Origin: an uncultured Paracoccaceae bacterium
GTDB lineage: Bacteria > Pseudomonadota > Alphaproteobacteria > Rhodobacterales > Rhodobacteraceae
Direction: 5' to 3'
Assembly (NCBI GenBank): GCA_947496605.1
Contig: CANMDF010000003.1
Location: forward strand, 496,001 to 560,000
DNA: 64,000 nt
This document shows, one piece after another, positions 34,799 through 42,984 of the stretch (the first letter of the stretch is position 1; each line of letters starts with the position of its first letter). The position numbers and the translations under genes were made by a program. The notes beneath the pieces were generated by a model. It was not told the origin of the DNA and made no database searches. It worked only from the letters and a program-made list of their open reading frames with translations.

Positions 34799-36280
34799 TC
34801 AGAGGAAGGCTGTCTCCTCAAAACTGCGTAATTTCCGGCTGTGAATGCGTTCAAGCGGCATTTCACGCAAGCGTTCCATCGCGCGAATTCCGATCATCAA
34901 ATGCGCGGCAACCTGCGTTTTGTAGAATTCTGACGCCATCCCGGGCAATTTCAGCTCTCCGTGCAAGGGTTTATCGCTAACACAAAGCAAAGTCCCGTAG
35001 GGTACACGGAACCGGAAACCGTTGGCGGCGATCGTGGCACTTTCCATATCCAACGCAATCGCACGTGACTGTGACAGCCGCTGCACAGGCCCCGCCTGTT
35101 CGCGCAATTCCCAGTTGCGGTTGTCGATGGTTGCAACCGTCCCGGTTCGCATGATGCGTTTCAGTTCATAACCCGATAGCTCGGTCACGTCGGCGACAGC
35201 CGTTTCCAACGCGATCTGAATTTCGGCCAAGGCCGGGATCGGCACCCAGACGGGCAGGTCATCATCCAGCACGTGATCTTCGCGCAGGTACGCGTGCGCC
35301 AGAACAAAATCACCCAAGCGTTGCGAATTGCGCAGCCCAGCGCAGTGCCCGACCATTAACCAAGCATGGGGACGCAGGACCGCAATATGGTCAGTCGCCG
35401 TTTTCGCGTTCGACGGGCCGACACCAATATTGACCAAGGTAATCCCACCGCCGTTCGGTCGTTTCAGGTGATAAGTCGGCATTTGCGGCAGTTTACCGGG
35501 GACCGGAATCGGCGCGTCGGCTTGGGTAATTTCAACATTTCCGGTACTGACAAAGCTGGTGTAGCCACTGTCAGGATCGGCCAGCATATGACGGGCATAG
35601 GCTTCAAATTCTTCGACATAGAACTGGTAGTTGGTGAACAGAACATGGTTCTGGAAATGCTCAGCCGCCGTCGCAGTATAATGCGCCAGACGCGCAAGCG
35701 AGTAATCGACACGTTGTGCGGTAAACGGTGCCAAAGGGCGTGCACCATCAGGATAAGTGAACGCTTCGCCATTCACGATGTTATCGTGGGTCGTGCTGAG
35801 GTCGGGCACGTCAAAGTTATCGCGCAGGTTAAATTCCATCGACCCATCCTGAGGCACCGTCAGCCCCGGATCATTGGCCGCCGCGAAATGCACAGGCATC
35901 TCCGTGCAAGACGCTCCGATCACCACAGGCACACCGTGGCTTTTGATCAGCAAACCTATCTGCTGTTCCAGATAGGACGCAAACAGATCAGGCCGCGTGA
36001 CCGTTGTCGCATAGACACCCGGTTCGGCGACATGACCGAAGGACAAACGTGTGTCGGTCTTAGCGTATGTCGTCGTTGTCAGGCGAATTTCGGGATAAAA
36101 CGCACGGACCCGCGTTTCGGGTTGTCCGTTCATCAGCGCTTGTGAAAAATTCTCAGATAGGAATTTCACCGCAGCATCGTAGAGTTCTTGCAACCGCGCG
36201 ACCGCCTTTTTGGCGTCAGTAAAGCTTTCGGGTTCAGGGATATCAGGTGTCCGGATTGACACCTCTTGGGCCATATTCAT
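34799..36280 (-). CDS. amn: AMP nucleosidase
   Basis: A 493-residue enzyme that splits AMP into adenine and ribose 5-phosphate. The N-terminal regulatory domain is followed by a nucleoside-phosphorylase-like catalytic domain with VNIGVGPSNAKTATDHIAVL and VGHCAGLRNSQRLGDFVLAH, and ALDMESATIAANGFRFRVPY, where the Glu-Ser pair contacts the ribose. Length equals the E. coli enzyme. It overlaps the adenine deaminase gene by 4 bp, which makes biochemical sense: released adenine is then deaminated to hypoxanthine. Confidence 0.95.
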   Translation of the reverse strand: MNMAQEVSIRTPDIPEPESFTDAKKAVARLQELYDAAVKFLSENFSQALMNGQPETRVRAFYPEIRLTTTTYAKTDTRLSFGHVAEPGVYATTVTRPDLFASYLEQQIGLLIKSHGVPVVIGASCTEMPVHFAAANDPGLTVPQDGSMEFNLRDNFDVPDLSTTHDNIVNGEAFTYPDGARPLAPFTAQRVDYSLARLAHYTATAAEHFQNHVLFTNYQFYVEEFEAYARHMLADPDSGYTSFVSTGNVEITQADAPIPVPGKLPQMPTYHLKRPNGGGITLVNIGVGPSNAKTATDHIAVLRPHAWLMVGHCAGLRNSQRLGDFVLAHAYLREDHVLDDDLPVWVPIPALAEIQIALETAVADVTELSGYELKRIMRTGTVATIDNRNWELREQAGPVQRLSQSRAIALDMESATIAANGFRFRVPYGTLLCVSDKPLHGELKLPGMASEFYKTQVAAHLMIGIRAMERLREMPLERIHSRKLRSFEETAFL

Positions 36281-38076
36281 GCGTTTTCCTCAAATATATC
36301 GGTAATTTCAAACTTATCGACATCGACCAAGCCCAGATCAGAGATCCGTAACGATGGGATGACAACAAGTGCCAGCAGCGAATGCTGCATGTAAGCATTG
36401 TTCAATGTGCAGCCACATTCGGCCATTGCAGCGACCATCTGGTCGGCCTTGGCGGCAACTTCGGCCGCGGGGCTATCTGACATCAGGCCAGCAATGGGCA
36501 GTTCGACCAGCGACAGTTCTTTGCCGTCTTTCCAAACTGTAACACCTCCGCCAACTTCGCCCAATCGGTTCGCAGCAGCGGCCATCATCGTACGGTCGGT
36601 GCCCACGACAATCATATGATGACTATCGTGTGCGACGGTCGATGCCATCGCCATTTTGCCGGTGTATCCAAACCCAGACACAAAGCCGTTCACGACCTTA
36701 CCTGTCCCTTGGTGCCGTTCGACCAAAGCGATCTGATAAGTGTCACCATCGCCTTCGACCAACCCATCAACCACGGGCAGCTCTGCAGTCAGCGCCTCAG
36801 TCGGGGCTTGGTTTTCGACGACGCCAATGACTTTGGCTTTGACCTTATTCTTGCCCTCAGGCGCATGGATCGCAAAATCTGCATCACCCAGCACCTTACC
36901 CATATGCACTGTCTTACGTGCATCGGTGGGCCAATCGTAATGTGGGCAATCTACGGTGATCTTGCTATCAAGCGCCACGGTCTGACCACGCGCGATGACT
37001 TCTTCAATCGGCAGCGTTGTCAAATCAGAGGTCAGGATGACATCGGCACGGCGACCCGGTGCTATCGACCCAATCTCGCGTTCCAACCCGAAATGTGTGG
37101 CCGTATTGATCGTCGCCATTTGCAAGGCGATCAGCGGATCACACCCACACGCAATCGCATGACGGACCACGCGATTCATATGCCCGTCGTTCACCAGCGT
37201 TCCTGCCATGCAATCGTCAGTGCACAGGATAAAGTTACGCGGGTCGAGCCCCTTTTCGGTGACGGCCGTAATCTGGCTTTCCACATCATACCAGGCCGAC
37301 CCAAGACGCATCATCGACCGCATCCCGTTGCGTACGCGGGCAATCGCATCGGCCTCGGCCGTGCCTTCGTGATCGTCAGCTGCACCGCCCGCAACATAGG
37401 CGGAAAACGCAATACCCTTGTCGGGTGATGCGTAGTGACCACCCACGGTCTTACCTGCATTCATGGTCGCCGCCATTTCAGCCAGCATTTGCGGATCGCC
37501 GTTGATGACGCCGGGGAAATTCATCATCTCGCCCAGTCCGATGATACCCGGCCAAGCCATCGCCTCAGCCACATCTTCTGCTGAAATCTCAAACCCAGTG
37601 GTCTCCAGCCCCGGCGCAGAAGGGGCGCAGGATGGCATTTGGGTGTATATATTGACAGGCTGCATCAGTGCTTCGTCATGCATCATGCGCACGCCGGGCA
37701 GGCCCAGCACATTCGCAATCTCATGCGGATCGGTGAACATGGTCGTTGTGCCATGTGGGATAACAGCGGCGGCGAATTCGGCGGGTGTCAGCATGCCGCT
37801 TTCGATATGCATATGACCATCGCACAAACCGGGGATCAGATAACGGCCATTGGCCTCAATCACCCGCGTGTTTTCACCAATGCAATGCGACGCATCAGGG
37901 CCAACATAAGCAAAGCGCCCTTCGGCCACGGCCACCTGCCACCCATCCAGAATTTCGCGCGTTTGCACGTTGACCAACTTGCCACCGCGAATGACCAAAT
38001 CGGCGGTCTCACGCCCGGCAGCAACGGCCACTAATCGGGGGGCGACGGCGGCCCATGATTTGAAATGCGTTTCCAT
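36277..38076 (-). CDS. ade: Adenine deaminase
   Basis: A 599-residue amidohydrolase that converts adenine to hypoxanthine and ammonia, if started at ATG 38076; a GTG at 38091 would add 5 residues, and neither has a convincing ribosome site. Metal-binding motifs are GLCDGHMHIESGM near residue 90 and PHGTTTMFTDPHEIANVLG. ILCTDDCMAGTLVNDGHMN carries a further metal or catalytic Asp and His. The C-terminal region with VAHDSHHMIVVG is typical for AdeC. It follows tspO by 41 bases on the same strand, so it may receive transcription from the carotenoid operon. Confidence 0.95.
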   Translation of the reverse strand: METHFKSWAAVAPRLVAVAAGRETADLVIRGGKLVNVQTREILDGWQVAVAEGRFAYVGPDASHCIGENTRVIEANGRYLIPGLCDGHMHIESGMLTPAEFAAAVIPHGTTTMFTDPHEIANVLGLPGVRMMHDEALMQPVNIYTQMPSCAPSAPGLETTGFEISAEDVAEAMAWPGIIGLGEMMNFPGVINGDPQMLAEMAATMNAGKTVGGHYASPDKGIAFSAYVAGGAADDHEGTAEADAIARVRNGMRSMMRLGSAWYDVESQITAVTEKGLDPRNFILCTDDCMAGTLVNDGHMNRVVRHAIACGCDPLIALQMATINTATHFGLEREIGSIAPGRRADVILTSDLTTLPIEEVIARGQTVALDSKITVDCPHYDWPTDARKTVHMGKVLGDADFAIHAPEGKNKVKAKVIGVVENQAPTEALTAELPVVDGLVEGDGDTYQIALVERHQGTGKVVNGFVSGFGYTGKMAMASTVAHDSHHMIVVGTDRTMMAAAANRLGEVGGGVTVWKDGKELSLVELPIAGLMSDSPAAEVAAKADQMVAAMAECGCTLNNAYMQHSLLALVVIPSLRISDLGLVDVDKFEITDIFEENA

Positions 38077-38117
38077 CCCCAATGGTTTCACCGATTTAGA
38101 GGACGTTCAAGGGGGTG

Positions 38118-38597
38118 TCAGAGGTTCTGCAATTGTAACGGTTTCTGGTCCGGGTTCAGACGGACCATCGTCACGTTCAGAACTGCGGCAACACTGACCC
38201 ACGCCAGATACGGCACAAAGGCCATGCCTGCCCAGAAATCCAATTGGAAATGTGTAAAGGTGGCACCAGCAACCGAGATCCAAAGGGCGACCATGATTGG
38301 CACGGACCCCCGCAGGTTTCGCAGCCCAAAGAACACCGGCGTCCAAAGGGCGTTAAACGCAATCTGCATCGCCCAGAACGCCATCGCATATCCGCTGCCT
38401 TCCATCATGCCGACGCGCGCGCCTGCAAATGCGCTGAGCAGATAGATCGAGGTCCACGCGACAGGAAACACCCAATCTGGCGGTGTCCAAGTTGGTTTGT
38501 TCAGGGATTTGTACCACTCACCCGTCGGGAACAGGCCACCGGTGGCGCCCGTAGCGCAAGTGGCGGCAAGGAAAAGACAGAAAAGCAGGAAATCCAT
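38118..38597 (-). CDS. tspO: Tryptophan-rich sensory protein (TspO/CrtK)
   Basis: A 159-residue outer-membrane-associated protein with five helices and many Trp residues (KPTWTPPDWVFPVAWTSIYL, ALWISVAG). In Rhodobacter TspO binds porphyrins and dampens expression of photopigment genes in oxygen. Its position right after crtB is the conserved crtI-crtB-tspO arrangement of purple bacteria. Only 30 bp separate it from crtB, so it belongs to that PpsR-controlled operon. Confidence 0.96.
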   Translation of the reverse strand: MDFLLFCLFLAATCATGATGGLFPTGEWYKSLNKPTWTPPDWVFPVAWTSIYLLSAFAGARVGMMEGSGYAMAFWAMQIAFNALWTPVFFGLRNLRGSVPIMVALWISVAGATFTHFQLDFWAGMAFVPYLAWVSVAAVLNVTMVRLNPDQKPLQLQNL

Positions 38598-38627
38598 GGG
38601 CGGGCCCTTTCAAGGTATCAATGCACC

Positions 38628-39650
38628 TTAGGCCAGCGGCCGGTCAGTTCCAATGCCTGCGTCGCGGGCTTTCAGTTCAGCCAGAATTTCCAAAACTGAC
38701 GTTGAACGCCCTTGCTCTGGTTTCGTGCGGCTTGCTGCATCCACTAAGAATGCGACCTCTGTTAGCGGTTTGGCATAAATCACGGCTGATTTTGGCATCA
38801 CCAATGATGTTGCCGTCCGCATGCTGGCCTGTGCCACCCAACCCAATTTCTGACGGCCCGATGTGCGCGCACGCATTGAGATGCTGTCGTACCCTTGGCG
38901 ACGCAATTGTTTGCCGATACCTGCGTAAATCAAACGGGCCGCCCAAATGCCGGTACGTGCTTGCAGCGGCAGCACATCAATCCCGGCCTCGGACCGCAGA
39001 TAAAGCCGGTTCGCCTCGGCCAACAGCCGTTTCACCATGCGTCGGACGTCATCTGTTGGTAGCGGCTCGCGTACGAAATTGATCGGATCAATTCCTGCCT
39101 CGGCCAGCCAATCCAACGGTAGGTAAATCCGCCCCATACGGGCATCTTCGCCCACATCGCGGGCAATATTGGTCAGCTGCATCGCCACGCCAAGGTCGCA
39201 GGCACGGGCCAACGCATCGGGGTCGCGCACGCGCATGAGCACACACATCATCGCACCCACGGCACTGGCGACACGGGCAGAATAGTCTCTCACACCGCTT
39301 AACGTATCATAACGATGCTCTGCCGCGTCCCAAGCAAGGCCTTCTAACAAAGCTTCGGGCAAAGCGCGCGGCATCTCAAAGTCTTCGACGATTGCCGCAA
39401 AGGCCCGGTCTTCGGGTGCGTTCTTGGGCGTACCCGCATAGGCTGCATCCAACCTTTCTTGCAAACGCAACACAGCGCTTGCTTGATGGTCGCCTTCATC
39501 CACTTCATCATCTGCCAAGCGGCAGAATGCATAAAGCGCGAGCGCGGGATCGCGGACCTTGGCGGGCAGTAATTTAGACGCTGCATGAAACGACAACGAA
39601 CCATGACGGATCGCCTCGCGGCAGTGTTCAAGGTCATCAGGGCGGATCAT
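38628..39650 (-). CDS. crtB: Phytoene synthase
   Basis: A 340-residue enzyme that joins two geranylgeranyl diphosphates head-to-head to phytoene. The aspartate-rich motifs that bind Mg-diphosphate are visible as YAFCRLADDEVDE near residue 47 and NIARDVGEDARMGRIYLP in the middle. Its ATG overlaps the crtI stop by 4 bp (ATGA), so translation is coupled. Pathway context: CrtB, then CrtI, then (not encoded here) CrtC, CrtD and CrtF, then CrtA. Confidence 0.97.
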   Translation of the reverse strand: MIRPDDLEHCREAIRHGSLSFHAASKLLPAKVRDPALALYAFCRLADDEVDEGDHQASAVLRLQERLDAAYAGTPKNAPEDRAFAAIVEDFEMPRALPEALLEGLAWDAAEHRYDTLSGVRDYSARVASAVGAMMCVLMRVRDPDALARACDLGVAMQLTNIARDVGEDARMGRIYLPLDWLAEAGIDPINFVREPLPTDDVRRMVKRLLAEANRLYLRSEAGIDVLPLQARTGIWAARLIYAGIGKQLRRQGYDSISMRARTSGRQKLGWVAQASMRTATSLVMPKSAVIYAKPLTEVAFLVDAASRTKPEQGRSTSVLEILAELKARDAGIGTDRPLA

Positions 39651-41173
39651 TCAGCAGCTACTTTCATTTCAGGCACCACAGGCGCATCAGGCACCATCTT
39701 GGCCAACACTTCTGCACTGGAAATCACACCGGGCACGCCTGCGCCGGGGTGTGTGCCAGCACCCGCCAGAAACAGGCCTTTGACCTCTTCACTGACGTTA
39801 TGTGGCCGGAACCACGCAGATTGCAGGATGCGTGGTTCGATTGAGAAACCAGAGCCATTAGGCGACAGATAGCGGTCGCGGAAGTCCTCAGGTGTCAGCA
39901 CCATTTCGGTGCTGATATGGTCTGCAAAACCTGGCAAGGTCTTGTCAACTTCGGCTTGTACCTTGGCCTTGTAAATCTCGGCCTCTTTTTGCCAATCAAC
40001 CGGATCGTCAAAACCCAAATGCGGGACAGGGGACAGGATATAGAACGTGTCATCACCCGCCGGGGCAACGCTTGGGTCAGTCTTGGCGGGGCGGTGGATA
40101 TAAAGGCTCATGTCGTCAGACAACTTGCCTTTGATGAAGATATCTTTCAGCAGACCCTCATAACGAGGCGCGTTTGTAATGGTGTGGTGACCCACATCCG
40201 GCCACATCTGCGCGGTGCCTTTCGTCCCGAAATACCAGACGAACAAGCCCATCGACCAACGGCGCGATTTGAGCTTTTTATCCGTCCAGCGTTTCTTAGG
40301 CTGCTTGCGCAAGAGGCGCTGATAGGTATGGCCCGCATCAGCATTACTGACGACCAAATCCGCATGAATAGACTCTGAATTGGTCAATTTCACACCCTTG
40401 GCAGCGCCATCTTCAATCAGGATCTCATCGACCTCGACACCTTGCCGAACCTGCCCACCTTGCGACCGGATCACAGATGTCATCGCCTGCGCAATCGCCT
40501 GCACACCGCCCATCGCATAGTGCACACCGAATTCCTTTTCCAGATAGGCCACCAGCGCGTACATCGATGTGACATGACGCGGGTCACCGCCGATAAAGAG
40601 CGGATGAAAGGACAAAGCCATCTGCAAACGCGGATCTTTCACGCGTGCTTTGGCCAGCCCAAGGATAGAACGGTCGGCACGCAACATCGCAAATAGCGGC
40701 AACACTTTGATGGTTTCCCATGCGCGGTGCATCGGCTTGGCAACCATACCTTCAAAGCCCACAACATAGCGTTTCTCGCTGTCTTTCAGGAACCGCTTGT
40801 ATCCTTTGACATCGCCGGGACTGAGCCTTGCGACCTCTGCCAACATCGCATCGGTGTCTTGGCGGGCCGTGAAGGTTGATCCGTCCTGCCAACGGACCTC
40901 GTAGAACGGGTCCATCGGGCGCAGATCGATATCTTTGTGAAAATCACGCCCGCAAGCGGCCCATAATTCTTCGTACACTTGCGGGACCGTAATAATCGTC
41001 GGCCCAAGGTCGAATCGGTGTCCATCTTGCGTGACAGACGACCCACGACCACCAGGTTTATCCAGCCGGTCCAAGACGGTTACGGCATAGCCCTTGGCCC
41101 CTAAACGCATAGCTGCAGCAAGGCCACCTAGCCCTGCGCCTATGACGATTGCGGCGTTTGAATCATTTTTCAT
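39647..41173 (-). CDS. crtI: Phytoene desaturase
   Basis: A 508-residue FAD enzyme that desaturates phytoene to neurosporene or lycopene. ATG 41173 gives MKNDSNAAIVIGAGLGGLA with the dinucleotide-binding GAGLGG at once; a start at 41263 would run through the promoter and PpsR boxes and is rejected. The C-terminal carotenoid-oxidoreductase motif LFLAGAGTHPGAGVPGVISS is present. It is the first gene of crtI-crtB-tspO, divergent from crtA. A GAGG element precedes the ATG. Confidence 0.97.
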   Translation of the reverse strand: MKNDSNAAIVIGAGLGGLAAAMRLGAKGYAVTVLDRLDKPGGRGSSVTQDGHRFDLGPTIITVPQVYEELWAACGRDFHKDIDLRPMDPFYEVRWQDGSTFTARQDTDAMLAEVARLSPGDVKGYKRFLKDSEKRYVVGFEGMVAKPMHRAWETIKVLPLFAMLRADRSILGLAKARVKDPRLQMALSFHPLFIGGDPRHVTSMYALVAYLEKEFGVHYAMGGVQAIAQAMTSVIRSQGGQVRQGVEVDEILIEDGAAKGVKLTNSESIHADLVVSNADAGHTYQRLLRKQPKKRWTDKKLKSRRWSMGLFVWYFGTKGTAQMWPDVGHHTITNAPRYEGLLKDIFIKGKLSDDMSLYIHRPAKTDPSVAPAGDDTFYILSPVPHLGFDDPVDWQKEAEIYKAKVQAEVDKTLPGFADHISTEMVLTPEDFRDRYLSPNGSGFSIEPRILQSAWFRPHNVSEEVKGLFLAGAGTHPGAGVPGVISSAEVLAKMVPDAPVVPEMKVAAE

Positions 41174-41189
41174 GGCCTCACAGTAGTAG

Positions 41190-41207
41190 TGTAAGGTTAA
41201 GTTGACA
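41190..41207. promoter_or_regulatory. PpsR/CrtJ operator (crtI-proximal)
   Basis: TGTAAGGTTAAGTTGACA fits the consensus TGT-N12-ACA exactly. It lies 17 bases upstream of the crtI ATG and overlaps where its -10 region should be (TTGACA on the minus strand at 41220-41215). PpsR bound here would repress crtIB-tspO in oxygen. Its cognate gene, ppsR, is in this window. Confidence 0.88.
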
Positions 41208-41221
41208 ATTATTATGTCAAC
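41201..41221. repeat. Perfect inverted repeat between the PpsR boxes
   Basis: GTTGACA and TGTCAAC face each other across ATTATTA. It supplies a consensus -35 hexamer (TTGACA) on either strand and overlaps the first PpsR box. It may be part of the divergent promoters or bind a second regulator. Confidence 0.6.
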
Positions 41222-41239
41222 ATCTTCCCAAGTCAGGTG

Positions 41240-41269
41240 CATTATGTCAGGATAAGTTGACACTATAAT
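41240..41269 (+). promoter_or_regulatory. PpsR/CrtJ operator and -10 box of crtA
   Basis: TGTCAGGATAAGTTGACA at 41245-41262 again matches TGT-N12-ACA, 37 bp from the first box. A perfect TATAAT lies just after it at 41264-41269. The operator thus covers the spacer and -35 region of the crtA promoter. The upstream -35 is poor (ATTATG or TTATGT), as in activator-dependent promoters. Because TATAAT overlaps the ATG at 41268, that ATG is probably not the start codon. Confidence 0.8.
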
Positions 41270-41279
41270 GGGGCCAGTT

Positions 41280-41981
41280 GTGACTCAGACCGTCAGCCTA
41301 TCTTTTTTCCGCTTCGCCGGGCCGCTTGCCCGCGCGTGGGCGTTGACGATGATGGGCGGGGCACGGTTGCCACTGGCACGCACCCCCAACATTGGATTTT
41401 GGAAGTTATGTGGGTCTGGCACGGGCGAAGGGTTCACCCCTGTACCAAATACCGCTGTCTATGCCATCCTTGCCACTTGGCCCGACGCCGAGACAGCCCG
41501 CTCACGGACACAGTCGGGCATCTTTGCGACTTATCAGAAACGCGCAGCTGAGAGTTGGACCGTGTTTCTGCAGACCCAGACAGCACGTGGGGAATGGTCG
41601 GGACAGACGCCTTTTGAGCCGACAACAGCCGAAACCTCAGGCCCTTTAGCCGCTCTCACCCGCGCCACGATCAAACCCAGCATTCTGACGCGGTTCTGGG
41701 GGCGTGTGCCAAATATCTCGGCGATGATCGGTAAAGACCCCAATGTCGCCTTCAAAATCGGTATCGGCGAAGTGCCTATGCTGCACCAAGTCACTTTTTC
41801 CATCTGGCCGTCAGAAAAAGCGATGGCCGGGTTTGCCCGCACCGGGCCACATGCCGAAGCCATCCGCGCTGTGCGCGACGAAGGCTGGTTTCGCGAAGAA
41901 CTTTACGCCCGTTTCGCCGTCCATTCAGACCGCGGCACATGGAACGGCACCTCACCCTTAGCCAAACTTGAGGTCACATAA
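41280..41981 (+). CDS. crtA: Spheroidene monooxygenase
   Basis: A 233-residue enzyme that adds the C-2 keto group, turning spheroidene into spheroidenone in the presence of oxygen. I use GTG 41280 (MTQTVSLSFFRFAG), which aligns with family N-termini; ATG 41268 would add 4 residues but falls in the TATAAT box. Family motifs are GFWKLCGSGTGEGFTPVPN and IGIGEVPMLHQVTFSIWPS, a histidine-bearing segment. It leads crtA-bchI-bchD-bchO, an arrangement conserved in Rhodobacter. It implies spheroidenone as a main carotenoid. Confidence 0.92.
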   Translation: MTQTVSLSFFRFAGPLARAWALTMMGGARLPLARTPNIGFWKLCGSGTGEGFTPVPNTAVYAILATWPDAETARSRTQSGIFATYQKRAAESWTVFLQTQTARGEWSGQTPFEPTTAETSGPLAALTRATIKPSILTRFWGRVPNISAMIGKDPNVAFKIGIGEVPMLHQVTFSIWPSEKAMAGFARTGPHAEAIRAVRDEGWFREELYARFAVHSDRGTWNGTSPLAKLEVT

Positions 41982-41982
41982 G

Positions 41983-42984
41983 ATGCAACCTTTCCCCTTC
42001 TCCGCCATCGTCGGCCAGGACGAGATGAAACAAGCGATGATCCTGACAGCCATTGACGCCAGCATCGGCGGCGTTCTGGTGTTCGGGGATCGAGGCACTG
42101 GTAAATCGACCGCAGTTCGCGCCTTGGCCGCATTGTTGCCACCGATCAAAGCCGTCAAAGGCTGCCCGATCAACAGCGCAAAGGCAAAAAACGTGCCTGA
42201 TTGGGCTCAGGTTTCGGCCAAACGCGCTCAGGACATGCCGACACCGGTTGTCGATCTGCCATTGGGCGCAACCGAGGATCGGGTGACCGGCGCTTTGGAT
42301 ATCGAAAAAGCGCTGACAAAGGGCGAGAAGGCGTTTCAGCCCGGTTTGCTGGCGCGTGCGAACCGTGGCTACCTTTACATCGACGAAGTGAACCTGTTGG
42401 AAGATCATATCGTCGATCTGCTGCTGGACGTCGCCCAATCCGGAGAAAACGTGGTCGAGCGCGAAGGCCTGTCTATTCGTCACCCCGCACGGTTTGTATT
42501 AGTCGGATCAGGAAACCCCGAAGAGGGCGAATTGCGCCCGCAACTGCTGGACCGTTTCGGTTTGTCCGTAGAAGTGGCCTCGCCCAAAGAGGTGGAAACC
42601 CGTGTCGAAGTCATCAAACGCCGCGATGCGTTTGAGAATGACAACGCAGCCTTCATGCTGCGCTGGCAGGCGGAAGATGCCGCTATTCGTGACCGAATTT
42701 TGAAGGCGCGAAAGGCTCTGACAAAGCTGAAAACGTCTGAGAAGACGCTGATTGATGTGGCTGAGCTTTGCCTCGCGCTTGGCTCTGATGGCTTGCGTGG
42801 CGAACTGACTTTGCTGAAAGCCGCCCGCGCCTATGCTGCTTGGCGTGACGACACCGCACTGACCCGTGCGCATGTCCGCGAAGTTGCACCAATGGCGCTA
42901 CGCCACCGCCTACGCCGCGATCCGTTGGATGAGGCCGGCAGCGGCACACGCGTCGCCCGCACCGTGGAAGAAGTCCTTGGCTAA
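41983..42984 (+). CDS. bchI: Magnesium chelatase ATPase subunit I
   Basis: A 333-residue AAA+ protein starting at ATG 41983, one base after the crtA stop, with GAGG upstream. Walker A is GDRGTGKST near residue 37 and Walker B LYIDEVNLLEDHIVD near 130; an arginine finger is likely in NPEEGELRPQLLDRFGL. BchI hexamers power insertion of Mg2+ into protoporphyrin IX together with BchD and BchH, all encoded in this window. This is the committed step to bacteriochlorophyll. Confidence 0.98.
   Translation: MQPFPFSAIVGQDEMKQAMILTAIDASIGGVLVFGDRGTGKSTAVRALAALLPPIKAVKGCPINSAKAKNVPDWAQVSAKRAQDMPTPVVDLPLGATEDRVTGALDIEKALTKGEKAFQPGLLARANRGYLYIDEVNLLEDHIVDLLLDVAQSGENVVEREGLSIRHPARFVLVGSGNPEEGELRPQLLDRFGLSVEVASPKEVETRVEVIKRRDAFENDNAAFMLRWQAEDAAIRDRILKARKALTKLKTSEKTLIDVAELCLALGSDGLRGELTLLKAARAYAAWRDDTALTRAHVREVAPMALRHRLRRDPLDEAGSGTRVARTVEEVLG

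Noticed and set aside
36616-37428. 270-residue plus-strand open frame within the adenine deaminase gene
   Set aside because: It is an antisense shadow; the deaminase carries all catalytic motifs in this span.
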